From positions 1-35,659 of the forward strand of contig PANE01000009.1 in NCBI GenBank assembly GCA_002708305.1: 35,659 nucleotides of DNA. Reading direction: 5' to 3'. This document shows positions 25,809 to 34,071 of the stretch, piece after piece. The position numbers and the translations under genes are program-made. The DNA is from Rhodospirillaceae bacterium (GTDB lineage Bacteria > Pseudomonadota > Alphaproteobacteria > Thalassobaculales > Thalassobaculaceae). The notes beneath the pieces were generated by a model. It did no database searches, had not been told where the DNA came from, and saw nothing but the letters and a program-made list of their open reading frames with translations. Numbering within the stretch: position 1 is the stretch's first letter; each line of letters starts with the position of its first letter.

Positions 25809-26699
25809 TCACGAATTATTTTTGGCAATTCTTTCGCCTCTCAAAAGATATATACCGCTGAGAACTACTACCACAGAACCTATCAAAACTAAATAATTTG
25901 GTATATCACCCCACACAACAAAACCAATAATAATAGCCCAAATTAAACTGCTATATTTAAACGGGGATATCAACCCGACTTCACCCAGCCGAAAAGCTTC
26001 AATCATCAAATATTGAGCTAATCCAACTAAAACGCTTGAGCCTAAAAATAGCCAGAGATGTTTTATCTGAATTTCTGACCACCCTAAAGGATATGTCGCA
26101 TATCCCGAAAGTGTTATTAAAAACATGCTAGTAATTAAGATAGTTAAAGAACTTTCTGAGTTGGTTATTTTTCGAGTTATAACATCGCGTATTGCTCCAA
26201 AAAAAGCTGCCCCAAGGGGAGCAAGTGCTGCTAATTTAAAAGCATCTCCAGTTGGTTGAACGATTATAATCACACCAACAAACCCGAAAAAAATAGCTAC
26301 CCACCTATGCCAACCAACTCGCTCTTTTAGGAAAAATACTGCAAGGATGGTTGTCAATAGCGGGGCTGCAAACGCTATTGCAATAGCATCGGCAATTGGC
26401 AAGAGGCTAAGTCCGGTAATGAAGCAAAAAGTTGACCCTGTCATAGCCAAACCTCTGTAAAGATTGTTTCTCCAAGAGTTTATTTTTACAGTAATTCGAT
26501 TTCTTGAAACCAGAATGAAAACTGCTAATAAAACCAAAATGCTGGTGCCTCTGATAGCCATAACCTGTCCTACAGGGTATGTCTCAGTTAAGTATTTTGC
26601 CATTCCATCATTAATGGTAAGAGCTAAAGCACCACCCATCATACAAAGTATACCGTTTAATGATGAGTTCGGCGTTTGAGTTTTTAAAAAAGCAAGCAT
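25809..26699 (-). CDS. EamA-family (DMT superfamily) transporter
   Basis: A 296-residue inner-membrane protein with about ten hydrophobic helices in two repeats (about 15-140 and 150-290), as usual for EamA exporters such as RhaT/YdcZ-type and riboflavin or amino-acid exporters. The first repeat contains the family-like INDGMAKYLTE and AIRGTSILV segments; the second ends with VVVVLSGIYLLRGER. Its TGA is immediately followed by the decarboxylase gene, so the two form a tight operon with the transporter first. It is divergent from the ABC-F gene across about 110 bases. The substrate is unknown; small metabolites or amino-acid derivatives are typical. Confidence 0.92.
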   Translation of the reverse strand: MLAFLKTQTPNSSLNGILCMMGGALALTINDGMAKYLTETYPVGQVMAIRGTSILVLLAVFILVSRNRITVKINSWRNNLYRGLAMTGSTFCFITGLSLLPIADAIAIAFAAPLLTTILAVFFLKERVGWHRWVAIFFGFVGVIIIVQPTGDAFKLAALAPLGAAFFGAIRDVITRKITNSESSLTILITSMFLITLSGYATYPLGWSEIQIKHLWLFLGSSVLVGLAQYLMIEAFRLGEVGLISPFKYSSLIWAIIIGFVVWGDIPNYLVLIGSVVVVLSGIYLLRGERIAKNNS

Positions 26700-26810
26700 C
26701 TTATCAGAATAAACAAGCAGTGCCTTTAAACCAAAAGAATTAAAAAATAATGGAGTTCAAAAACTCATCTTGGATATTGGATTTTCTATGTTGGGGTGTT
26801 ATCACGTGCT

Positions 26811-28712
26811 ATGATACGAATTCATGATATGACATATAGAGTTGCTGGCCGTATTTTATTTGAAGCTGCATCTGCAACGGTTCCAAAAGGACATAAAGTG
26901 GGTTTAATTGGCCGCAATGGTTGCGGGAAATCCACGTTATTAAAACTTTTGATTGGCGACGTTCAGCCTGATTCTGGGATGATAACAATAGATGGGGTAA
27001 AGGATACTTTAAACGGTATAGGCACTGTAAGTCAGGAAGCGCCTAGTGGTGAGCAGACCCCGTTGGAATTTGCATTATCTGCCGATAAAGAACGCACAGA
27101 GCTAATAAGGCGGTCCAAAACTGAAACGGACCCCGATACGATTGCTGAAATACAGACTAGGTTGTTTGACATAGGGGCACACTCCGCTCCCGCCAAAGCG
27201 GCTACAATTCTTGCTGGATTAGGATTCAATAATGATACCCAAAACCAGCCGCTCTCGAGCTTTTCTGGTGGTTGGAGAATGCGGGTCGCGATAGCAGCTC
27301 TTTTATTCGCTGAGCCTGAAATTTTATTGTTAGATGAACCAACTAATCATTTGGATCTAGAGGCCACCATTTGGCTGGAGACGCATTTAAAGGCTTATCC
27401 AAAAACTCTACTTATCGTAAGCCATGACCGGGGCTTGCTAAATAGAGCGGTTAACGGGATCTTACATGTGGAAGCACATAGAATAACGTTTTATAATGGC
27501 GGTTACGATAGGTTTGAAAAACTTCGTGAAGAAAAATTAGCCCTTCAGGAAGCTATTGCCAGAAAACAAGATGCCCAACGAAAACATATGGAGAAATTTG
27601 TTGAACGTTTCCGGTATACGGCAAGTAAGGCAAGGCAGGCTCAAAGTAGGTTGAAAGCTCTAGAAAAAATGGGTTCTGGCACCATAAAAATTGCTGAGGC
27701 GAATACTGTTTTCTTATTCCCTGAGCCGGCTCTGCTTCCGCCACCTTTAATAACATTAGACCAAGCTTCCGTAGGATACGCTGTTAATGAACCTGTCTTA
27801 ACTGATATTAGTATTCGGTTAGACGCCGATGATAGAATAGGGTTCTTGGGGCAAAATGGTAATGGAAAATCCACATTAGCAAAACTAATCGCTAACAGAT
27901 TGGAAAAAATGAGTGGTGATAGTCATAGAGCAGCCAAGCTAAAAGTTGGTTTTTTTGCTCAGCATCAGATAGAGGAATTAACTCTGGATGATAATGCTAC
28001 GGAGCATATGGCAAGGTTGATGCCTTCAGCGCCACTTGATCGGGTTCGTGCTCGACTTGGAGGAGTTGGATTAATTCAGGATAAACAGACTACTAAAGTT
28101 AAATTCTTGTCCGGTGGAGAAAAAGCTAGATTAACGATTGCTCTCATTACTCATGATAATCCCCATGTTCTTATTTTAGATGAGCCGACCAATCACTTAG
28201 ACATAGATGCACGAGATGCATTGGTTACCGCACTTAATAATTTTAAGGGAGCTGTAATTCTTATCAGCCATGATCGTCGTTTACTTGAATTGACAGTAGA
28301 TCGATTATGGTTAATCGCGGACGGTACTGTTCAGCCTTTTAATGGTGATCTTGATGATTATTCATCTTGGCTTCGGGAAAGGGCTAAAGAACCTAAAGAT
28401 CAACATTTTAAGATAGATCAAAAGAAGCAAATTCAAAAAAAGAATAAAAAAGAAATGAGACAGAATGCAGCTAATAAAAGGAAGGCGAATGCTGAGTTGC
28501 GTAAAAGGGTTCAACAATTAGAGAGGCGACTTCAGCAATTAACCTCAAAAAGGGAGCAGATCATATCCAGACTTGGTGATAATGATACGTATGAACTAAG
28601 TACGAGTGACCTCAAACAAATTATATTTGAAAAAGAGAAAGTAGATATAAAGATAACAGAAACTGAGGGCGACTGGTTACAAGCGTCAGAAATGCTTGAA
28701 CTAGCTAAGTAA
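26811..28712 (+). CDS. ABC-F family ATPase (YheS/Uup-like)
   Basis: About 633 residues from ATG 26811 (MIRIHDMTYRVAGR, the family's normal start); a GTG at 26796 is less likely. Two ATPase domains lie in tandem without membrane segments. The first has Walker A GRNGCGKST (34-42), signature FSGGW (151-155) and LLDEPTNHLD with Glu176. The second has GQNGNGKST, LSGGEKAR and LDEPTNHLD. Between them lies the basic linker (HMEKFVERFRYTASKARQAQ), which in ABC-F proteins contacts tRNA and the ribosome. A lysine-rich coiled coil (about 540-633) ends the protein, as in YheS and Uup. The role is probably translation-associated (stall relief). It is transcribed away from the EamA gene. Confidence 0.94.
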   Translation: MIRIHDMTYRVAGRILFEAASATVPKGHKVGLIGRNGCGKSTLLKLLIGDVQPDSGMITIDGVKDTLNGIGTVSQEAPSGEQTPLEFALSADKERTELIRRSKTETDPDTIAEIQTRLFDIGAHSAPAKAATILAGLGFNNDTQNQPLSSFSGGWRMRVAIAALLFAEPEILLLDEPTNHLDLEATIWLETHLKAYPKTLLIVSHDRGLLNRAVNGILHVEAHRITFYNGGYDRFEKLREEKLALQEAIARKQDAQRKHMEKFVERFRYTASKARQAQSRLKALEKMGSGTIKIAEANTVFLFPEPALLPPPLITLDQASVGYAVNEPVLTDISIRLDADDRIGFLGQNGNGKSTLAKLIANRLEKMSGDSHRAAKLKVGFFAQHQIEELTLDDNATEHMARLMPSAPLDRVRARLGGVGLIQDKQTTKVKFLSGGEKARLTIALITHDNPHVLILDEPTNHLDIDARDALVTALNNFKGAVILISHDRRLLELTVDRLWLIADGTVQPFNGDLDDYSSWLRERAKEPKDQHFKIDQKKQIQKKNKKEMRQNAANKRKANAELRKRVQQLERRLQQLTSKREQIISRLGDNDTYELSTSDLKQIIFEKEKVDIKITETEGDWLQASEMLELAK

Positions 28713-28783
28713 CCAATATTAAACTTTCAATATTCTTGTGTAGTCAATAACAAGGCACTAGTTTGAGAGTCTTAATGATTACG

Positions 28784-28799
28784 GTCTGATATATCGGAC
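28784..28799. repeat. Near-palindrome upstream of the rhodanese gene
   Basis: GTCTGATATATCGGAC is a 16-base palindrome with a single mismatch pair, 28 bases before the rhodanese ATG, in a promoter-proximal position. It looks like a homodimeric repressor site; no adjacent regulator identifies which. Confidence 0.4.
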
Positions 28800-28827
28800 T
28801 ACGTATATTCAGATAGATTGGCGATCC

Positions 28828-30423
28828 ATGGTAAAAAAAATATCTGCACAACAGTTGCATAAGCTAATAGAGGATTTGGAGGAGCTTGCTCTTATTGATA
28901 CAAGAGAGGAGGGGGACTTTGGGCTCGCTCACATTTTATTGTGTGCTAATATTTCTTTGAGTCATTTAGAAATAAAAATCCCCGACCTTGTTCCTCGAAA
29001 ATCAACACGTATTGTTCTTTGTGATGGTGATGGGGTTAATACCCATTTGGCAGCTGAAAAATTAGAGTATTTTGGCTATTCTGATGTGAGTATTCTTGAC
29101 GGTGGCGTCACTGCATGGGGAGATGCAGGCCTAGAAATTTTTAGTGGTCTCAATGTTCCTAGCAAAGCCTTCGGGGAATTCGTAGAACATACCTATGATA
29201 CTCCCTCTGTATCAGCCGAAGAACTGAAGGTAATGATGGACAAAAAAGAAGATATGATCGTCCTAGACTCTAGACCGATGGCAGAGTTTAACGTCATGAA
29301 TATACCAACGGGTATCGATATGCCAGGAGCCGAACTGGTTCATAGGGTACAAGAAACAGGAATTTCTACCGATACTACAATCGTGGTGAACTGTGCAGGA
29401 AGAACGCGCAGTATAATTGGTGCGCAATCCCTTATAAACGCGGGGGTTCCTAATAAAGTTGTTGCTTTGAGAAATGGTACTATGGGTTGGCATTTAGCCG
29501 GGTTTAAATTGGAGCACGGGATGGATCGGCCTCCTCCTTCTGTCTCTAATGCTGGTCATAAAATAGCTATGGAAAGGGCGTTATATGCCGCTAAGCGATT
29601 TGGAGTAACCACTATAAACTCAAAAAAATTGACTGCCTGGAGGGAAGAGCAGGCGGAAAGAACGTTATGTATTTTAGATGTACGAACATTAGAAGAATTT
29701 GAAATTTCGCATATCTCAGATTCACGACATGCTCCCGGTGGGCAATTAGTTCAGGCAACAGATGTATATGTGGCCACACAGAAAGCTAGAGTTGTTCTCG
29801 TTGATGATTTAATGGTTCGTGCATTTATGACAGCAAGTTGGTTAAGACAGCTTGGTTGGTGTGAGGTTTATGTATTAGGCACTGGTTTTGACGGACAAGC
29901 TATGTCATCAGGAGAGAGAATCGCTCCATGTTTCGGTCTTGAAATGCAAAAACTTAATATAATAAGCCCCAAGGAGGCCTTGGCTGCGCAAGAAACTGGG
30001 GCAAATATGATTTGCTTGGATCGAAGCTTAAGTTGCAGAGAAAAGCATCCAAAAGGGTCATGGTTCAGTATCAGAAGTAAACTAACTAAGGATATAGTAT
30101 CCAACAATATTGATGCGCCCCTAATTTTTATATCTACTGACGTAAGGGTCTCTGCATTAGCAGCCCTAGATATGGCAAAATACAAAAATGGAGTATCGAT
30201 TGTTGAGGGTGGAGTAGCAGCTTGGGAGAAAGCTGGGCTGGCTTTAGAAGGTGGTTTAAATAATGTTTTATCCGTCCCCAACGACGTTTATTTGCGAGCA
30301 TACGATCGTGAAGATCCAATTGAGGTTGAAAAAGCAATGAATGAGTATTTAACATGGGAATTGGGACTGGTTGAACAAATTAGCCGTCCAGGAGGGACAA
30401 CTTTCGAGGTTTTCTTAGAATAA
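28828..30423 (+). CDS. Tetra-rhodanese-domain protein, two domains catalytically intact
   Basis: 531 residues read as four tandem rhodanese domains, at about 1-105, 125-232, 255-360 and 375-475, each with the start (LIDTRE, VLDSRP, ILDVRT, CLDRS) and end (DGGVTAW, NGTMGWHLAG, degenerate, EGGVAAW) landmarks. Domain 1 has Cys65 (VLCDGDG) and domain 2 Cys189 in a good loop (NCAGRTRS). In domains 3 and 4 the catalytic Cys is replaced by Val325 and Ser436. Only the first two can carry a persulfide. The final 50 residues form an acidic tail (EVEKAMNEYLTWE). No signal peptide is seen, so it is cytosolic. Likely roles are sulfur transfer or thiosulfate/cyanide metabolism, inferred only. It is convergent with modC. 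Confidence 0.9.
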   Translation: MVKKISAQQLHKLIEDLEELALIDTREEGDFGLAHILLCANISLSHLEIKIPDLVPRKSTRIVLCDGDGVNTHLAAEKLEYFGYSDVSILDGGVTAWGDAGLEIFSGLNVPSKAFGEFVEHTYDTPSVSAEELKVMMDKKEDMIVLDSRPMAEFNVMNIPTGIDMPGAELVHRVQETGISTDTTIVVNCAGRTRSIIGAQSLINAGVPNKVVALRNGTMGWHLAGFKLEHGMDRPPPSVSNAGHKIAMERALYAAKRFGVTTINSKKLTAWREEQAERTLCILDVRTLEEFEISHISDSRHAPGGQLVQATDVYVATQKARVVLVDDLMVRAFMTASWLRQLGWCEVYVLGTGFDGQAMSSGERIAPCFGLEMQKLNIISPKEALAAQETGANMICLDRSLSCREKHPKGSWFSIRSKLTKDIVSNNIDAPLIFISTDVRVSALAALDMAKYKNGVSIVEGGVAAWEKAGLALEGGLNNVLSVPNDVYLRAYDREDPIEVEKAMNEYLTWELGLVEQISRPGGTTFEVFLE

Positions 30424-30447
30424 ATCTCTACATATATCGGCAGGCTA

Positions 30448-31521
30448 TTATCCTAAAACTTCAATGGCTGTCGACTTGATTAATGCGAAAACCTTTTGCC
30501 CGGGTGTTAATTGTAGGTTTGAGACACTTCGTCGTGTCAATCGAGACCAGATGATTGTGTCTTTAACCTTTAACTGTAGATCCATGAAATCCAAGTCATT
30601 TTTTTCAATAGAATGGATTCTCGTTTCAAAGATGTTAGCGATACTTATATCGCTTGGCTGTTTAAGAGCTATGGCTATATCTTGCGCTCGAATTTTGGCT
30701 CTTACTTTTGTTCCTATAGGTTTATCTATAAACTTAGTGGAAATACTACCTCCATTAAATTTTAAATTGCTTATCCTTGCCTCAGTTTCATGATTATCGA
30801 CGGTGCAGGTTAGAAATGAACTTTTTACCCCAATGCCAAAATATGAAGAATTATTACCACCATTAATGACTTCACTAACAGGGCCTTGTGCAACGATTTC
30901 TCCATTATTGAGTAAAATTAGTGTGTCAGCGAGATGCATAATTTCATCTATTTGGTGAGAAACATATATGATTGGTATTTTTAAAATATCCTTTAAAGTT
31001 GATATGTACGGTAATAATTCTTGTTTACGAGCTACATCCAAGGCGGCGAGGGGTTCATCCATAAGTAATATTTTGGGGGAACAAAGAAGTGCTCGTCCAA
31101 TACCGACCCTCTGACGCTCTCCCCCAGATAATGAAAGTGGCTTGCGATCGAGAAATTTTGCTAATCCCAAAATATTAATTACATCTTCTTTTGCTGGAAT
31201 TGAGATGTTTGTTGATTTCATTCCATAAAAAAGATTTTCCTGAACCGTCATATGAGGGAAAAGTCGTCCCTCCTGAAAAACATAACCAAGGCCTCTCTTG
31301 CTAGTAGGGACGTTAATACCTTTATCTGAATCAAAAAGTGTATGACCGTTGATCCTAATAGTGCCAAGATCGGGTTTAACTAGGCCGCAGATAGCATTGA
31401 TAGTTGTCGTCTTTCCAGAACCCGATTGGCCAAACAACGCTGTTACCCCTTTTTCCGGCATTTGGAAGTCGACAGTAAGCTTGAAATCGCTGCGTTCAAC
31501 TATGAATTTTGCTTCAATCAT
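30448..31521 (-). CDS. modC: Molybdate ABC transporter ATP-binding protein
   Basis: 357 residues. The ATPase domain has Walker A GQSGSGKTT (31-39), the Q-loop YVFQEGRLFPH, signature LSGGERQR (131-138), MDEPLAALD (154-162) and the switch His in YVSHQ. After residue 235 come an insert and a C-terminal TOBE/Mop-like domain (about 290-357), where molybdate or tungstate binding regulates ModC-type proteins. The gene overlaps modB by 4 bases (ATGA), showing translational coupling. The order modA-modB-modC and the ModB and ModA partners make the assignment firm; sulfate or tungstate specificity is a minor alternative. Confidence 0.96.
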   Translation of the reverse strand: MIEAKFIVERSDFKLTVDFQMPEKGVTALFGQSGSGKTTTINAICGLVKPDLGTIRINGHTLFDSDKGINVPTSKRGLGYVFQEGRLFPHMTVQENLFYGMKSTNISIPAKEDVINILGLAKFLDRKPLSLSGGERQRVGIGRALLCSPKILLMDEPLAALDVARKQELLPYISTLKDILKIPIIYVSHQIDEIMHLADTLILLNNGEIVAQGPVSEVINGGNNSSYFGIGVKSSFLTCTVDNHETEARISNLKFNGGSISTKFIDKPIGTKVRAKIRAQDIAIALKQPSDISIANIFETRIHSIEKNDLDFMDLQLKVKDTIIWSRLTRRSVSNLQLTPGQKVFALIKSTAIEVLG

Positions 31522-32228
31522 CGAGCGCCCCCATTATTTACTCCAAGCCGTTTGTTCACTCGACGTGCTAAAACATCTGACGCGATGAGCGCGCTAAAAG
31601 CCAATACAAGTGAAATCAACAGCAGTCGAATAGCAGGTGTTTGATCTCCAGGTAATTGTGTAAAATTATATAGTGCCAAAGGAAGAGTTTGAGTTTCTCC
31701 AGGGATGTTTGAAACAAACGTAATCGTTGCACCAAATTCACCTAAACTGCGCGCGAATGCTAAGATTGTACCTGCTATTATTCCTGGTAGAGATAAGGGT
31801 AGTGTAATGGTAAGTAATATTCTAAGCCTGTTCGCCCCGAGAGTACTGGCAGCAGATTCCAATCCCTGATCTATTGAATCTATGGATAATCGGACGGCTC
31901 TTACCATAAGCGGAAAAGCCATTACAGCTGACGCTATCGCGGCTCCTGTCCATGAAAAAGCTACAGTGATGTTAAATGTTTCGTATAACCATTCCCCGAT
32001 TACCCCCCGTTTCCCAAGTAATATAAGTAATAGATAGCCAACGACTACTGGGGGCATCACAAGGGGTAGGTGCACTATTCCATCTAACAACCATTTACCA
32101 GGAAACGAGGTTCTAGATAATATAAATGCAACCAAAATTCCGGTTGGTAAACATATGGCTATACTGAAAAGAGCTACTTTTAAAGTTAGGTATAAAGCAT
32201 CAATCTCTACTGGTGTAAAATTAAGCAA
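31518..32228 (-). CDS. modB: Molybdate ABC transporter permease
   Basis: A 236-residue inner-membrane permease with about five to six helices. The cytoplasmic EAA loop (ASTLGANRLRILLTITLPL, about residues 135-153) couples to ModC, and GEFGATITFVSNIPGETQTLPLAL is the conserved ModB/CysT-family segment. The length is standard for ModB. It starts 3 bases after the modA stop and overlaps modC by 4. With its partners it would import molybdate, needed for molybdenum-cofactor enzymes such as nitrate reductase, formate dehydrogenase or xanthine-oxidase family enzymes; none of these is in the window. Confidence 0.96.
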   Translation of the reverse strand: MLNFTPVEIDALYLTLKVALFSIAICLPTGILVAFILSRTSFPGKWLLDGIVHLPLVMPPVVVGYLLLILLGKRGVIGEWLYETFNITVAFSWTGAAIASAVMAFPLMVRAVRLSIDSIDQGLESAASTLGANRLRILLTITLPLSLPGIIAGTILAFARSLGEFGATITFVSNIPGETQTLPLALYNFTQLPGDQTPAIRLLLISLVLAFSALIASDVLARRVNKRLGVNNGGAR

Positions 32229-32231
32229 TAG

Positions 32232-33005
32232 TTAATCCGATTCAAATCCAAATTGTGAGAAAATTTTCTGACCCTTTGGAGAGCTAAAAAATGAAAAGAG
32301 TTGCTTCGCCTCTGGATTATTCTCAAAATTTTTATGAAGACCTATAGGGTATAGAATTCTATCATGTGCATGTTCAGGAATTTTCCATTCTAAATGTACA
32401 TATGGTGAGGCTCTTGCGTCTGTTTGATAGACAAACCCAAGGGGAGTTTCTCCTCGCTCAACCAATGCCAGAGCGGCTCTGACGTTTGCTGATTGTGCCA
32501 ATTTATCTCTGATCAAGGGCCAAATATTAAGTGTTTTCATGGCTTGTTGAGAATAGATCCCAGCGGGGACAGCAGATACCTCAGCAACTGCTAATCGTTC
32601 ATCTTGTAAGACCCGAATAATATCGTCCCCAGAGGAGATTTTTAAATCGACCGAAAAGTCTTTTGAGGAAATGACAACTAAACGATTAGAAAAGGCAGTT
32701 TTGTGGCGCGCTATAAGCCCCATATTTACAATTTCTTTCATCCAAGCTTTATTTGCCGATAAAAAGAGGGCAGCAGGTGCTCCGTCGATAATTTGCCGGG
32801 CCAGTGCGGAAGTGGCACCGTAAACTGCTGCGACTTGAACATTTTTTTGAATTGGAAATTGTTTTATTAATGCATCTACAGCATTTCTGGTGCTCGCGGC
32901 CGCATAGATGTATAATTTGGTGTCTGCGCTGCACACGGATGATAATAGTAAACCGAGACAACTTAACATTATGATTGATCTTATTTTTACAGTGTAAAAG
33001 CGCAA
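32232..33005 (-). CDS. modA: Molybdate-binding periplasmic protein
   Basis: 257 residues. The N-terminus (MRFYTVKIRSIIMLSCLGLLLSSVCSA) is a clear signal peptide with basic, hydrophobic and small-residue cleavage parts. The mature protein begins near ADTKLYIYAAAST, whose serine is one of the oxyanion ligands of ModA, followed by YGATSALARQI, another ligand segment, and GAPAALFLSANKAWM. The start is TTG at 33005. The first ATG (32969) would remove the basic part of the signal peptide, so the TTG is better, though its ribosome site is weak. It is first gene of modABC and divergent from the PNPOx-like gene. Confidence 0.95.
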   Translation of the reverse strand: MRFYTVKIRSIIMLSCLGLLLSSVCSADTKLYIYAAASTRNAVDALIKQFPIQKNVQVAAVYGATSALARQIIDGAPAALFLSANKAWMKEIVNMGLIARHKTAFSNRLVVISSKDFSVDLKISSGDDIIRVLQDERLAVAEVSAVPAGIYSQQAMKTLNIWPLIRDKLAQSANVRAALALVERGETPLGFVYQTDARASPYVHLEWKIPEHAHDRILYPIGLHKNFENNPEAKQLFSFFSSPKGQKIFSQFGFESD

Positions 33006-33021
33006 AATATAATCCGGGAGT

Positions 33022-33049
33022 TTGGTGACAGAAGATATCTTACTATAAT
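33022..33049 (+). promoter_or_regulatory. Probable promoter of the PNPOx-like gene
   Basis: TTGGTG (33022-33027) and TATAAT (33044-33049) are separated by 16 bases. The predicted start site would leave a leader of roughly 30 bases with a strong GAAGGGGGAG ribosome site (33071-33080). The same 79-base interval must carry the modA promoter on the other strand; no convincing ModE box (CGTTATATA-type half-sites) is seen. Confidence 0.5.
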
Positions 33050-33084
33050 AATCATTAAGAAGGATATATGGAAGGGGGAGCTAA

Positions 33085-33690
33085 ATGAGTTTTTACCATG
33101 AAGGCAATAGAGAGCTTCAAGATCGTTTTGATGGCCGAAATTTGGCAAATAGTCTCGAAAAAAATCGAAACCATCATGTGTTTACGGATAATGATTGCAA
33201 ATTAATAGAAGAGGCATCTTTCTTTTTCTTAGCAACAACTTCTGGTGAGATTGTGGATTGTTCATTTAAGGGCGGGGTTCCTGGTTTCATAAAAATTACT
33301 GGGCCAAATAGTCTCTCTTTCCCGGACTACGACGGTAACTCCATGTATCGTAGTCTTGGTAATATTTTAGTAAATAATAATGTAGGTTTATTATTTATAA
33401 ACTTTAATTCCTCAGCAGAAAGAATGAGAATCAATGGCGTAGCTAGTATTGATTATGACCTTGAAAGGCTACAAGAGTTCGAAGGGGCTAAACTTATCGT
33501 AGACGTGGTGGCTACTAATATTTTCCCTAATTGCCCTAGATATATACCAGAGGTGCAGAATTTGAAAATATCCGATCATGTGCCTCGAGCAGGCCACATT
33601 CCACCAGAAGCGGAGTGGAAGTTTAGAGACTATGCTAAGCCCCATCTTCCAGAATCAGAGCGAAAAAGACTGTTTGGCAAAGAAACCTAA
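33085..33690 (+). CDS. Pyridoxamine-5'-phosphate-oxidase-fold flavin-binding protein
   Basis: A 201-residue split-barrel protein of the PNPOx-like family. SFFFLATTSGE (about 48-58) opens the barrel, followed by FIKITGPNSLSFPDYDGNSMYRSLGN, the FMN-phosphate-binding loop and Asn/Ser-rich segment, and VGLLFINF and RMRINGVASI strands. Relatives reduce or oxidise small molecules with FMN or F420; the cytosol is likely. The ATG has a very strong ribosome site. It lies between modA (divergent) and the ModE-like gene (convergent). Its TAA overlaps the ModE-like TAG on the other strand by 2 bases (the shared stretch reads CTAA). Placement in the molybdate locus hints at a link, but no molybdenum-related motif is visible. 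Confidence 0.87.
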   Translation: MSFYHEGNRELQDRFDGRNLANSLEKNRNHHVFTDNDCKLIEEASFFFLATTSGEIVDCSFKGGVPGFIKITGPNSLSFPDYDGNSMYRSLGNILVNNNVGLLFINFNSSAERMRINGVASIDYDLERLQEFEGAKLIVDVVATNIFPNCPRYIPEVQNLKISDHVPRAGHIPPEAEWKFRDYAKPHLPESERKRLFGKET

Positions 33691-34034
33691 TTTGTTGAGC
33701 TTCCAAGATGCTGCTCAAACCAGACAAGGTCATCTGTTATACTTTCAGCAGCTATTTTTTCTATCAAACCATAGCGTCTGAGCATCTCTTTCCCTAATGG
33801 ACTCAAAAATGTTCCACCACCACCTTTTCCTCCTGAAGATTTTGAAACTATCTCCGCATTAAAATCGTTGTTGAGGCTGTCGATTAATCTCCAAGCTTTT
33901 CTATATGACATTCCCATCTCTTTTGCTGCTGCCGATATTGATCCAGTTGTCGCAATCTTTTCTAATAGTAGTGCTTTACCTGGGCCAATCGCCACAGCGT
34001 CCCCTATCAATATTCGGATCCTTGGCGAAGTCAT
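33687..34034 (-). CDS. Single-domain ModE-like winged-helix regulator
   Basis: About 115 residues from ATG 34034, with GGAG upstream; an in-frame TTG at 34085 would overlap the neighbouring gene and is unlikely. The sequence matches the N-terminal DNA-binding domain of ModE: PGKALLLEKIATTGSISAAAKEMGMSYRKAWRLIDSLN is the winged helix-turn-helix, and SSGGKGGGGTFLSPLGKEML the wing. The two molybdate-binding TOBE domains of full-length ModE are missing, so it cannot sense molybdate in the usual way unless through another protein. It is near modABC (convergent with the PNPOx-like gene), which supports a role in their control. It starts 37 bases after the stop of the metC-like gene. Confidence 0.86.
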   Translation of the reverse strand: MTSPRIRILIGDAVAIGPGKALLLEKIATTGSISAAAKEMGMSYRKAWRLIDSLNNDFNAEIVSKSSGGKGGGGTFLSPLGKEMLRRYGLIEKIAAESITDDLVWFEQHLGSSTN

Positions 34035-34071
34035 ATAGTTAAAGCTCCGGTGACTTAGTGGATTTGATTTC

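Noticed and set aside
33006-33084. ModE box between modA and the PNPOx-like gene
   Set aside because: AT-rich half-sites such as GATATC and GGATATATGG occur, but no symmetric CGTTATATA-type pair is present, so it is not called as a site.
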